NCBI GenBank assembly: GCA_020975725.1
Contig: QXJR01000005.1
Coordinates: 992,001 to 1,056,000 of the forward strand
Length of the DNA stretch: 64,000 nucleotides
Reading direction: 5' to 3'
From: Picocystis sp. L7
Taxonomy: Eukaryota > Chlorophyta > Picocystophyceae > Picocystales > Picocystaceae
Part shown: positions 11,294 through 22,700 of the stretch, one piece after another
Numbering within the stretch: the stretch's first letter is position 1
Layout: each line of letters begins with the position of its first letter
Translations under genes and position numbers: made by a program
Notes under the pieces: model-generated
What the model saw: the letters and a program-made list of their open reading frames with translations, nothing else
The model's database searches: none
Told to the model about the DNA's origin: nothing

Positions 11294-13420
11294 TCAAGTT
11301 CCTTGGAAGTTATGTTCTAGTATCCCTTCTTTGAAGCGCTTCTTGCGTTGGAGGTTGGCTGCCTCTCTTGCTTTTTGCTTCCTGGTACGCTCTTGCTCAT
11401 AAGTCAGTTTTAAACGATCGAATTTGGAATGCTTCAGCAGTCTTGCGTTGATTGGAATCTGAAGCTCATTGTTGTGGACTCTTCGAGCTAGGGAATGCTT
11501 GCAAACACCTTTATCTTGAAATGTGTAACAAGTACAAGTTGTACCAAGCATCACCCAAGCACTTGTGCGTTCAAAGAACTTTTGTAGTGTTTCATTAGGA
11601 TGAGGCAACAGTCCTTTCTCACAATAGCTGCTTGCCTCTTCAAACAACAACTTGTGCATTTGTAAGTCCATCTCTTCCACCAATTCTTTGCTTGCATCTA
11701 ATGAGTGGATCATCAATTCCTTGAATTGTGTAGATGTTCGCTGAGTCGCCAATTTCATGGTGGATTCTATTGTTCTTTTCGATGGGAACAATGCAAGGTC
11801 CTTCACTTCTTGTCGGAGAAACCAATCCGTGCACATCATGAATTGGTCTACTTCTTCCCATAATTTGAGTGGCAATGATGACTCATTTGTGTGACCACAC
11901 CGATACTCTCTTTCTTTTTCTCTCACCAAAGATGAGATTGCTTTCTTTAAAGGCACAACTGATTTATGGAGGTCGATTCTTCGTTGCGTACATCTGCTAG
12001 GCATGTGTACCTTCTTCAAGGTGTTGTTGTTACTTTCGTGACCTTGGTTGCTAACTGGATACCCTTCGGGTGCGTCACATCTAGCCCAATTCTTGAATGG
12101 CCCTCCATAAGTTGATTTCCACCACCTCATGAAGTCCTTGTGCTTCTCAAACTCTCTCTCAAACATTTCCATCAACACCTCTCGAACTTCTTTACTTGGT
12201 GAGCATGAGATTTGCCTCACTACTCCGGCAATGTAAACTCCGATGGCACTTGGTACTTGGTACTTCTTGAATGCTTGTTGCAAGTTGCCATCGACTCGAC
12301 TCAAGTGTGCATAACAATCTTGTTGATGCCATTTGCATCCCTTCGAATTGAAGAAAGAGTGCACACCTGAGTGGAGTCCTGAACCTGCATCTTTCAACAC
12401 ATAAACACCATCAAAAAAAGCACTCGCATCTTCTCCCAACAAGTCCCAAAATGAATTCAAGTGGAAGGTGGTTGTAATTGTACTTTCTCCCGGCACAATG
12501 CTATAAAGTATTGGGAGCCAATGCCCTTGTGGATTTGTGAAACCACTTGCCATTAAGATATGCTCATCCCCTGTAATTATCTTGAATGTCGCATCAATCG
12601 TAATTTGCCTAGTTCCACCCCTTTCCATGCATTCTTTCAACCATGTGACCATTAATGGGCATGAAAAACTGATCATCAATGTTTTCAACGTATCTTCATC
12701 TGAGAATTCGTCGACATTTTCATGATTGACCACAAAGCACTCGTCCTTGGCATAGCTTTTGTTTTCCATGTGGACATCCTCTTTGATGCTCTTGATAAAA
12801 TCTCCGAGCTTGTTGCTGCTTGCAAGTAGCGTCCGCTTGTAATTCAAAAAGTTCTTCACTTGCTTCTTTGTGGCTCCTTCCAACTCGAATCCCGAACTCT
12901 CTAGGTGGCAAATAATTTTCGGGACAATCAAATCGCTTTCCACAAATTTCAATAGCTCTAGTTTGATTTTACGAGAGAGACCGTCTTTTCTACCTTTTGG
13001 AATCTTCTCGATTTCATGATTGTGCGCACCTTTCGAGAGCAATACAAGGTTCCCTTGGGGTTCTCTTTGCATCAATGCTTGAGCTTTGCATCCGCATACA
13101 CACGATGCATTGCATACCCATCTTCCCAATTTGGCGACTCCATCCAAACCAAGGATTGGGTACTTGGCCTTTGCAGCACCCTTTGAGCTTTGCTTGACCC
13201 ACTTGGCCAAGCTATCCCCTTGCAACTTGGAAAGCTCTACTGTCAACCATTGTTGTTCCTGATCACAAAGGTGAAGGTGCCCCTGCCCATGGAAAATTGG
13301 ACACGTTGCCCTTCTCACCCACTCGGATGGCAACACTGTCTCCGGGGTTGGACATGCCACGGATGTATCCATCCTTCTGAAATCGCAATGCCCGGTCAAC
13401 ACTTCTAGCCCCTTTGTCAA
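11294..13420 (-). CDS. MULE transposase with N-terminal zinc finger and SWIM finger
   Basis: 708 residues, uninterrupted, between the two inverted repeats. Residues about 95-135 form a C/C/H-x-H finger (WVCNASCVCGCKAQ through GAHNHE) of FLYWCH/WRKY-GCM1 type, a likely end-binding domain. The MULE catalytic region follows: ITIDATFKI (first Asp, about residue 277), then YVLKDAGSGLHSGV (second Asp, about 340) and QQDCYAHLSR. Near residue 633 lies the SWIM finger CTCYTFQDKGVCKHSLARR (CxC...CxH). The C-terminus is lysine/arginine-rich. The length, complete domains and nearly identical inverted repeats suggest a potentially active autonomous element. No splice sites are needed. Confidence 0.88.
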   Translation of the reverse strand: MTKGLEVLTGHCDFRRMDTSVACPTPETVLPSEWVRRATCPIFHGQGHLHLCDQEQQWLTVELSKLQGDSLAKWVKQSSKGAAKAKYPILGLDGVAKLGRWVCNASCVCGCKAQALMQREPQGNLVLLSKGAHNHEIEKIPKGRKDGLSRKIKLELLKFVESDLIVPKIICHLESSGFELEGATKKQVKNFLNYKRTLLASSNKLGDFIKSIKEDVHMENKSYAKDECFVVNHENVDEFSDEDTLKTLMISFSCPLMVTWLKECMERGGTRQITIDATFKIITGDEHILMASGFTNPQGHWLPILYSIVPGESTITTTFHLNSFWDLLGEDASAFFDGVYVLKDAGSGLHSGVHSFFNSKGCKWHQQDCYAHLSRVDGNLQQAFKKYQVPSAIGVYIAGVVRQISCSPSKEVREVLMEMFEREFEKHKDFMRWWKSTYGGPFKNWARCDAPEGYPVSNQGHESNNNTLKKVHMPSRCTQRRIDLHKSVVPLKKAISSLVREKEREYRCGHTNESSLPLKLWEEVDQFMMCTDWFLRQEVKDLALFPSKRTIESTMKLATQRTSTQFKELMIHSLDASKELVEEMDLQMHKLLFEEASSYCEKGLLPHPNETLQKFFERTSAWVMLGTTCTCYTFQDKGVCKHSLARRVHNNELQIPINARLLKHSKFDRLKLTYEQERTRKQKAREAANLQRKKRFKEGILEHNFQGT

Positions 13421-13641
13421 AATGGAAGAGCCCCGAAATCAACCTGTCGACCCCCCTATGCAAACTCGCGACCTTGCTCGTACAGCAACCGTGGCGACTT
13501 GGTTTGTACGACCCACTTCAGGACCCCCGTTTTGAACAACCTTTTTGGCGGGAAAGAATCGCTGCCGATGCAGGTACCCACGATGTACTTTGACTCGACG
13601 ACTCCTTCGGACAGTTGCGCTACCTTACCCAGAGTCGGCTA

Positions 13642-14256
13642 GTTCGATCCGTCCTGTCCTCGTCACGTTCGATCCGTCCCGTCGTTGCAGTCGCTTTGGT
13701 GTGTCTTCGTCGTCCTCCCCCCACGTTGGTGTTCGCCCCCTTTTCGCCCCCTCCCCTACCGTGACGAGGTACCCAGGGGTGTCCAACCCAGTCGAGTTGG
13801 GTGCGAGTGCAGGGCCCATCGATGGCAGAGCCACAGATGTGCCGTGCATTCGCACGCTCCCACGTTTTCCCACACTCGTTTTCCCGCGTCCTTTCCGCAT
13901 GGCTTGACGCGTCTTGCCCATCCAGGTGCTCTTCCTTCTTCGTCTGCGGCGTCTTGACCTGCTGCGCGTCCTCTGCCCGCGACGAACGCCGCGTCGCGTT
14001 CCGATCCGTTCCGATGCGTCGGTCTTTTTTCTTCGTCTGGATCTGGGGCTGTGATTCGGGTCTTGGTCCTTTTTCCCTTGGTTTCGATGGGTACGTCGAA
14101 CCCGGTCCATTCCCAATCGACCCGAAGTCCTATGGGTTGGACCTCTCCCTTCTGTTTCGATCCCTTCCATTCCCGCGGGGATCGATCGGAGTCCCCCTTC
14201 GACTTAACTCGAGGGACAAGGGTGTGATCTTCCCAAACGAGGGTGCATCTGGGGGG
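13642..14256. repeat. Right inverted repeat of the MULE, inner part
   Basis: Inverted copy of 10571-11183, differing at a handful of positions. It is interrupted at a run of G residues by the composite insertion that starts at 14257. Confidence 0.88.
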
Positions 14257-15041
14257 CACCCCTGTGCCACTTTTTTTGGTGGGCTGTGGGGGTACTTCTG
14301 CGTTTCCCACCGCCTTGGCCGGGGACGGCCGATCCAGGCTCAGAGTCTTCGATCCAAGTTGTTCTACGTTTTACGGTGCATCTTTTCGATCGATGACACA
14401 TGTCCCGAAATGATCTTCCCTGCACGCCTCGGAGCCTTCCCGTGTGGGCAGGCGCGTGGGTCCGTTGGGGTCCCATCTACTAGCGGTCGACGAGTTCGAC
14501 TTCAAACCTCTGTATCTTCGCAATGACGTGTTGGATTGACTTGTAAGTGCTCTCGTTCGAAAGCTCTTGTTGCGTTCTTTTGAATGGTGTCATTGGCATG
14601 CTCTGAAACGGCCTGTGCGCAATTTTAGAGACCAAAATAGGCATGCACCTCGAACAAGGTCCGCCTGACCGGCGCAAAGGGCAGATTTGGATCACATCTC
14701 CCCAACCACGCCCGGGAAGGGGGCGAAACAAGTCCTCAAAGAAAGAACGGAAGCGGTTTCACGGACGAGAGAAGAGAAGCGCACTCAATCGGCGTGATGG
14801 GCGTCCTCCGACGCATTCCCATCTGTGGTCCCAAACAGCCCAAATTGGCCTGGGTTTCAAAAGTCGCGAGAGTGAACCCGCACGAGTTCGATGTCAGGGG
14901 CGTGAATCCTGCACGCGAGACCCACACCACCGGAAAGAGCATCGAAAATCATGCTGAGGGAGGCCAAGCACGTGCGGAATGGACCACGAGGCGGCACGTG
15001 ACCCTCTCGGACTCACACGCCCAAAAAGTGGCATAGGGGTG
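14257..15041. mobile_element. 785-bp non-autonomous inverted-repeat element, copy A
   Basis: Ends are imperfect inverted repeats: CACCCCTGTGCCACTTTTT at the left, and at the right the complement of CACCCCTATGCCACTTTTT. No protein family is recognisable in its short frames. It appears identical to copy B. Left flank is the G run of the MULE repeat; right flank is GGTAAAAC. Confidence 0.78.
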
Positions 15042-15363
15042 GGTAAAACTGGGAGGGGTATTCAACCGGCGCACGTCATCGATCGCCACGTACGAACGAC
15101 GGGGAATCAGATCTTGATATTCCGATGGAAGCAGGCCCGGTGCATGAGGAACACGTGAAGGAAAGGCCGAAGGGCAGTTCCTCGTAGAAGGACAGGGTTA
15201 GCCTCGAATCCCCTATCAGGGGTGCCTCTGCCTGTGAAAGAGGGGTGTTTTTAGGAGGGTACAGAGGGACAGGAGAGGGGGCGATCACCACGTCCAGCAC
15301 ACCAATCGAAAGAGGAACGACGAAACTCTCTGTGGTACGAGTGAGGTATCACGGATTGCGGCG
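15042..15363. other. Leader region of the Tc1/mariner transposase
   Basis: About 320 bp between copy A and the transposase start; presumed promoter and leader. It begins GGTAA, and the matching inner edge of copy B is preceded by TTACC, a 5-bp inversion that may mark the ends of the inner unit. Confidence 0.4.
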
Positions 15364-15964
15364 ATGGTTGCGCGAGGCAAGGAAACACCCACACTCGCCA
15401 TGAAGCGGGAGGCGGCCAGAAAAGCCACCCAAGTGGTGTTCGAGATGTTGCATCAAAATGTGACAGCCACAGCCGAGGTCATGAAACGGTCACCCACCAC
15501 AATACGAGCATGGGTGGCGACGGTGCCCAAAATCTCAAAGCCCAAGCGAGAGAGGCATAGCGTGGGCTACGCCACGGAGTACGAGGCATGGTTGGACAAA
15601 TTCGTCCGTGAGGCGGCCGTGAAAGGGCAGCCCACCTCTTGCGCGGATATCCAAACCGCTTGGCACGCCCAATTTGGCAAGAAGATATCCTTGAGAACCC
15701 TCCATCGAATCACCAAGGACGTGGGCATCCGAGCCCGTAGGCAAAAGCTAGTGCAAAGGTTGACGTTCTCCCACAAGGAAAAGAGGTTGGCTTTTGCACT
15801 CGAGCACCTGGCCGATGACTTTTCGAGGTGGATGTTCACGGACGCCCACCAAATCTATCTTGGAGTGGCGAAGCATAAAGGAGCTTCCACCACCATGGTA
15901 CCTCGTGGGGTTTCCCCCACCGTGGAATACACGAAGGACCCACCGCGAATCAAAGTGTATGGTG
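15364..15964 (+). pseudogene. Tc1/mariner-type transposase, N-terminal part (split by Ty3 element)
   Basis: Starts at ATG 15364. About 200 residues: a paired-like double helix-turn-helix region (REAARKATQVVFEMLHQ, then SPTTIRAWVATVPK, and later ISLRTLHRITKDVGI) followed by the first catalytic aspartate in RWMFTDAHQIYLG. The frame is cut after KVYG by the 5' LTR of the Ty3 element. The other half begins at 24858 and the four bases GGTG are duplicated on both sides. Apart from this insertion the coding sequence looks undamaged, so the loss of function is recent. Confidence 0.85.
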
Positions 15965-16729
15965 TGTTGCGCCCAGCCCTCTCGAGACACCTGTCTTGCC
16001 GAGGTTGTCCTTCGACGATGAGGAATATGCACTCAATCGTGAGGCTTTTGAGAGGTTCTCAATTATATTCGGGCCATTCACTTGGGACTTGTTTGCCTCG
16101 CCAAACAATACCCAATGTCCGGCCTTCTTTACACGGGAGACCAATGCTCTCGCCCAAGAATGGGCTAGTCTTGGCAACCTATGGGCACACCCACCCTGTT
16201 GCCTAATTGACTCCGTGATAAGCAAGCTGGAGGCCGAACCTAGAGCCCTTGTGACCATGATCACTCCGCATTGGCCAAAGGCTCCCTGGTTCCCTCGCTT
16301 GCAGCATCTCGCTACCTACCAGGAGGTACTAGGGAGGCATGAGGGAATATTCTCGGATGCCCAAGGAAGGCCCTTGCCTTCCCCTCACTGGGACGTCCTC
16401 CTTAGCCATGTCCCTAGGCGGATGCAGGGCCAGGACTAACCCGAATAGGGACCGGTTTGTCCCCCTTTCTAATAAGGGCTCTGTGGCCGATGAACCGGAT
16501 AAATACGTGGCTTAGCCACGGGCGGATTCCCCAATGGAGTTAAGATGTAATATTAATTGCGGCGGAGGGGAACGAAAAACAACAACAACGTTCCTCAACG
16601 TTCCGCCCAACGGTCTCGAGCACCGCGGCGACACGAACGCACGAGCGAACGAGCGCGAACGCACGCCGACGCCACCACCCTCGTCGTCTTCGCGCCGCAG
16701 GAAAAGGAAGTGGGCGCGCAAGCGCCACA
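15965..16729 (+). repeat. 5' LTR of the Ty3/gypsy element
   Basis: 765 bp, TGTTGCGCCC at the left, GCGCCACA at the right. It contains the coding end of the polyprotein family (15996-16439 frame), a short non-coding stretch, then the first codons of the polyprotein (from 16557). Within the non-coding stretch are a TATA-like ATAAATA at about 16499-16505 and, next to it, a small perfect hairpin CGTGGC-TTA-GCCACG at 16506-16520, a plausible promoter/leader region. Confidence 0.93.
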
Positions 16730-19700
16730 CCGTTCAACGAGTTTCCGCCCGCGAGTGGCGGCGAAGACGATGGCGAAGAAAAAAGGAAAGAGCGAGGGAC
16801 GTGTCGGCATCGCCGACGGCCAACGTCCCCTCGCCGCTCCTGCGGTGGTGGCTGTCGGCAATGCCGACGCCGAGCGATCTCGCGCGCGCCCGGAGAGAGG
16901 CGCCGTGCCTCCACGAACCGCTCGCGAGGGTTTCGTGGAGGAGGCGAACGAAAAAGAGCGAGAAATGGCTCCGAAAGCCACGCTCGCCGCTCCCACCTCC
17001 CAGCAGAAGAAGCCTCATGCTTCTGGAGGTGGTCGAGAGGCTAACGAAACCGTTCGCACCCCCACGGCCTTGGCCATGGCGTCTCCGGACGACGGTGCGC
17101 TCGAGGGTTTCGAAACCCTCGAGCACCGTGGGAAGAAGGCCAAAAGATCGGCTGCGAAAGCCGATCTGGCCTCCTCGGACGCACGGAAACTGCGCCGTGA
17201 CTCCGAGGCTACTGTTCGACCCGTCGCACGCGCCGATCGGCCCGTCGGTCGCACCGATCGTGCCGATCATGCGCGCTCCATCGCGCGCGCGCGCGGCGAC
17301 GTTGATCGAACGATCCGATTGGCTGATGCCCCTCATCCTGGCTCGCCATTGGCCGAAGCAGGATCTGGGAGCTCGCTCCAGGCAGACGCCCCTGTTGGGG
17401 GCTCGCCGTTGGCTGGATCCCCTGTTGGGGCAGCCCCATTGGCTACCGATCCCGGCAAGCCCCGAGCCAGGGCAAACCGAGCGAGAGAGGCTCTGCCCCC
17501 GGCCGAGGGATCAGGGACCAAGTCCATGGATGAGAGTGAGGATGAGAGCCTAAGGCCCACCTACCTCGAGAATCTTCTCTCCGACGAAGGGGAGGCCCGA
17601 GCCAAGCAAGGTCCTCTGAAGGACTTGCAGGATCCACACGTGGAGGAGACGCTCCGCTACGTGAATCGGCCTCTACCCGTTTGGATCATGGAGTGGGGAG
17701 CCGACCCACGTCGACTCACCGACGACGAGCTTCAAGCCGTCAAGGAGTTGAAAAACTCCTACTCCCGCGAGTGTCGTTTGCTCGCCCGGAGAGCAGCTAC
17801 TGCTACCTCCGAAGAGAAGAAACACTCCATCCAGAGGTCTCGCACCCACATGATGCAAGACCTCGCCCGACTCGAAAAGCTTTGTGAACACGAGCTCGCC
17901 TACCGTGAGGTGGCCATCGAGAAAGAGCGGGAACGCATTGAGCTTGAGCGGCAACGTGAGATTGCGGGCTTTGTAAGAGACCGCAGCGAGAGCTTGCGTA
18001 GCATGGCCGCGCTCTCTCCAGCCGAGGCTCATAAGCTATTCAACAGTGCGATGGACTTGTTCGACTTCCTACGAGAGTCGCAACCGAAAGGGTCCTTGAC
18101 TCAGCTGGCTCGATCGGCATTCCAAGAATCCGCGCTCGATCTTTTGGTAGATCCTCTCCATGAGGAGAGCCAAGGACCACGCGACAAGTTCATTGAACGT
18201 GCCTTGGTTCGTGCTGGAGTGGTGGAGGAGCCGCACGAGATGCGCCCCCTTACGGCGACCGCCCTTGATCCCGAAAGGATCACGCGCGCCACACTCCCCT
18301 TGCCTCCGACCTTTGACGGTACGAAACTCGACCGCCATTCCTTGAGGGATTGGCTTCAATCGGTCCGAGACTTCACCTCCGGTCATTCGGACAAGGAAGA
18401 AGCGCAAGTTGCGCTTGCCGCACGCTACCTCATAGGGAGCGCACAAAGGTTCTATAAATTGGCCACTCAAGCCCATCCGCCAACTACTTGGAAACAATTT
18501 TCAAGTGTGTTGCGACGACACTACTACCCTGACGATGTCGGATGGGAGTGTGTCCTTGAACTCGCCCGTGGCTACCAACGCCAAGGCGAGAGTGCGGAGG
18601 ACTTCTACTTGCGCATGCGCAAGGAAGTTGAAGGGGCCATGGAATCCACCGATCCATTCCTCCGTGCCTTGCGCACCCCGGATGGCCAAAGGAGGTTCTG
18701 GGAGCAATTCTTCTTGATTATGTTTCGAGCCAAACTCCGACCACAGTTGGGGAGGCTCCTCGACAATCATATCCGTCACGCTCAGAGAGTGGGACAGGAG
18801 ATTGTCAATGGGGAACAACTTCTCCGAGAGGTGAAACATTTCGAAGGGCAACTCCCCTCCGAGCCCCAAGGGCATCAGGGAGGTGGTAAAGGCAAAGGAA
18901 AATCTCCTCTCATGCCACCCCTCACAAAGGGTCCCACCTATGCGCGAATGGCAGGGTCTGGAAGCGGCCAACCTCGTTACGCTCCGTCCCCGGCTCCCCA
19001 AGGGTTGCCACAGGAGGCCATGGTGCAAATCCCAGCCTCGGCATTGACCTTCGGGCAGCTCCAAGCCGCCCAAGGTTGGACAAGGCCCCAAGGAGCGCCT
19101 CCTCAAGCTCCGCTGGCGCCGCATCAGCGAGCTTTCAAGCCCGGCGGCAAGAAGAAAACCCGCCGAGGCACCTCCGCACAAAAAGGTAGGTTGTGGAGCA
19201 GCGAAGTTTCCGAGGAGACCCACGAGGCCCTCGACAACTCGAACCTGATGACTGACGGTGAGTTGCTCACTATGTCTGTGCCAAGGCAAAGGAAAAGGAC
19301 GCATGTAAGTCCCCCTTGCCGTGCGACATATCGTGAAGCACCAAAGTGTGCACTATGTAATAGGACTTTGGATAATTGTGCTTGTGAAAACCGCTATCCT
19401 TGCCCTCCTCCATTGCACACTTCGGTCCCGGTGGAAACTCCCAAGGTGGACGCACCCCCAGAGTTCCCACTAAGTCCGGGAGAGTTTCACTCTCCCCTTC
19501 ACTCGACTCCGTTGAGCGCGAACCTCCCGTCTACCATCGGTACGCTATGTGAGTTTAGCTCGGGACTATGCACAAGCATGGTCGTGATGCTTTCCATAGC
19601 AGGGTTATCGGCAAAAGCCTTTGTCGATACGGGTGCTACCCACAACTTCATAAGCTGTCGCTTCCACGATCGTGTGTGCCAGGCCGACCCAAGTGGTCGT

Positions 19701-22700
19701 ACATCCACCCCCAAGCGAGAAAATCTGACGTACCGCTTAGGCGTTGGTGAGACGTTGCACAAGGCACCGGTCGTGAACTTGACCTTCACCATCGACAAGG
19801 AGAAGGTCGAGAGGCCTTTTGCGGTGTGTCCCCTCAATACTTATGACGTGGTGTTGGGGATGGACTTCCTGGTCTCGTTCCACGCGAGCTTAGAGTTCCC
19901 AAGGAACGTTCTGACGTTTCGCCATCAAGGGAGAAAGCATGAGCTTCGCGGCGATTCGAACTTCGCCTCGAAGCATGGGATGGATGCATTCTGCTCTATG
20001 CAAGAAGCCGCCCAAATCCTACGTTCCAGCCGCAAGGCTCGTGAAGGTAGCCTTTTCGTGCTCATCCAACGTCTACCCGACTTGGAACATGAGGAGGACG
20101 ATCTCGGAAAAAGGATAGCTAGCCTTACTCTCTCCGAAGATCACTCTCTCACCTCCCAAGGCAAGAAACGGCTCGACAAGCTCCTCCATAAATATGCATC
20201 GGTCTTCCGAGGCAAAGAGGAAAGCTTTGCCTTGCCTCCCGAACGAGTGTCGGGAGAGGTGTGTCGCATACCCTTGGACGTCGCAAAAGACGGTCCCAAA
20301 AGTCGGCCACCTATCCGTCTCTCCCCGGAGAAGACCAAGGCATGTCGAGAGCTCATCGACCAGTTACTCAAAGACGGCAAGATGGCGCATTCGCCCGGAT
20401 CGCCATTTGGAGCCCCGGTACTCCTCATACCGAAGAAGGATGGGCGATACCGTATTGTCTTTGATTACCGCATGCTGAACAACCTCACGATCAAGGACAA
20501 ATATCCTCTTCCTTTGATCGATGACTTGCTCCTAGACTTGAGCACCTCGAAGTTCTTCTCGTCCTTTGACGTGAAAGACGGGTTTTACAATATGCTTGTG
20601 GCCCCCGAGGATCAATACAAAACAGCATGCGTGACGCCGTTTGGTCAATTCGTTTGGCGTGTCATGCCGATGGGCCTGGCAAACGCCCCCTCTATCTTCC
20701 AGCGCATGATGAACCGCATCGTGTCGCCCTTGACGAACACCAAGGCGTACATGGATGATATCCTCATCCACTCTGGGTCAGAGGCTGATCACTTGGATCA
20801 CCTCGAGGCTTTCTTCCAACGCTGCAAGGCTGAGCATATCGTGCTCGCCAAGGAGAAGACGGCGCTCTTTAAGAAAGCCCTCGACTACGCCGGATTCCAT
20901 ATTGGCGATGGCCGAGTGATGATGCAAAAGCGTCTCGTGGAGAAAATTGAGAACTTTCCCCGGCCAACTAGCATCAAGGAGAATCAAAGCTTCTTAGGCT
21001 TGTGCAATTACTACTCCTCCTTCATTAAGGACTTCCCCACTCTTGCTGCTCCTCTTTCGGACATCAATAGAAAGGCGTTTAAAGGAGACTTCGTTGGCTC
21101 CTGGACTGAGGTTCAAGAGGACGCGTTCCAGCGCCTCAAGGCTGCTCTAGTTCAAGAGCCCGTCCTCGTCCAATACGATCCGAACAGAGAGACGCGCGTA
21201 GAGACGGATGCTAGTAAGATCGCTACCGGCGCGATCCTTTCTCAACTACATGAGGATGGCAAGTGGCATCCGGTTGCTTACTATGGGCGAAAATTCAATG
21301 ATGCCCAACGCAACTACTCCACAGCTGAGCAAGAGACTCTTGCTATTTTGCAAAGTCTCGTCAAGTGGAAGCATCTTCTGCAAGGACGCTCTTTCACTGT
21401 CTTAACCGACAACACTGCGTCCAAATACTTGCAAACGAAGAATGCTGATCAACTCTCCTCTCGGGAGATCCGCTGGCTAGACGCCTTGGCTGAGTTTACC
21501 CCTTTCGAGGTCCAGTACCGTCAAGGCGTTGCCAACCCTGGAGCGGACGCTCTCAGTCGCACCGATTGGGACAGGGGCCAAGTCTTTCGTGTCCTCCATG
21601 TTGGGCCACCCGCGGAAGACTTGATTCCCTCCTTGGAAGAGATCTTGTTGATCGAGCCTATGCTCTCCCTCGATCTAGCGGTCATTGGTACCTTTCGATC
21701 GAAAGCTGCTCGCGAACGTTGGATGCTGCAATATGATCGGGCACGCCTTAAGGCCCCCGTTCGATGGCGTACAAGCCGTCCCCTCCGCTTTGAGACAACA
21801 TCCCTCGCGGAGGTAGCCAACCGCAAGCGGCTCCCGCAGGCTCACGTAGTGCTCCTCGCTGATGACAAGCACCTTGACCTTCCCGCTTGCGACCGACTCC
21901 TTAGTAGGTTGCCTGCCTCCACCCATGTGATTCATTCGGCCACGTATAATGGAACGTGCGCCCGTGCTACCAAGTCCTATAGGCTTGCGTCCGGTCTCAC
22001 CGTGCGCACCACGTTGCAAGTCAACCCAGGTACTGATCTCAGGCTGATCACCTTAGCAGACCTCCTCCGGCGGTCGATGCCTTTGCTCACCATCCCAGCA
22101 CTCGTTGAACCGCCTCCCGGGCCAGCTCTTCGAGCTATGGGTGGTTCCCTTGAGATTCCATCGGTTGACCCCCAGGAGGAAGATTTGTATACATTGGTGC
22201 AACGAGCAGGTGAGAAAGACAAAGCTTATCAGGCTCTTGTAGCTTCACCACCGACGAAGCACGAAGTTCGTGACAACCTCGTGTGGCGCATCGATCCCGA
22301 GACGGATCGTGTTTGCCTGGTGGTGCCGAATGATGTTGCCGTACGACAACGACTTGTGGACCGTGTCCACGCGGATGCCCACTTTGGCGCTCAACGCACC
22401 TATGAGCAATGCCGACAACATTTTGTTTGGCAAGGTATGAAGTCGTACATTATCGACTTTGTCCGTACTTGTCCTCGTTGCCAGCTCCTCAAGCCGAGCA
22501 ATCGACCCGCGAAGCATCTCGTCCACATGCAAGAGATCTTCCCCTACCCTTTCCACACGATTGCGGTAGACGAAGTTGTCGGGCTTCCCGCCACTTCGAG
22601 AGGTCACAACGCGGTACTAACCGTCACATGCCGGTTTTCCAAGTACGCTCTCTACTTCCCGATGCACACTGATTGGACAACGCACGACGTTGCCAAGGTG

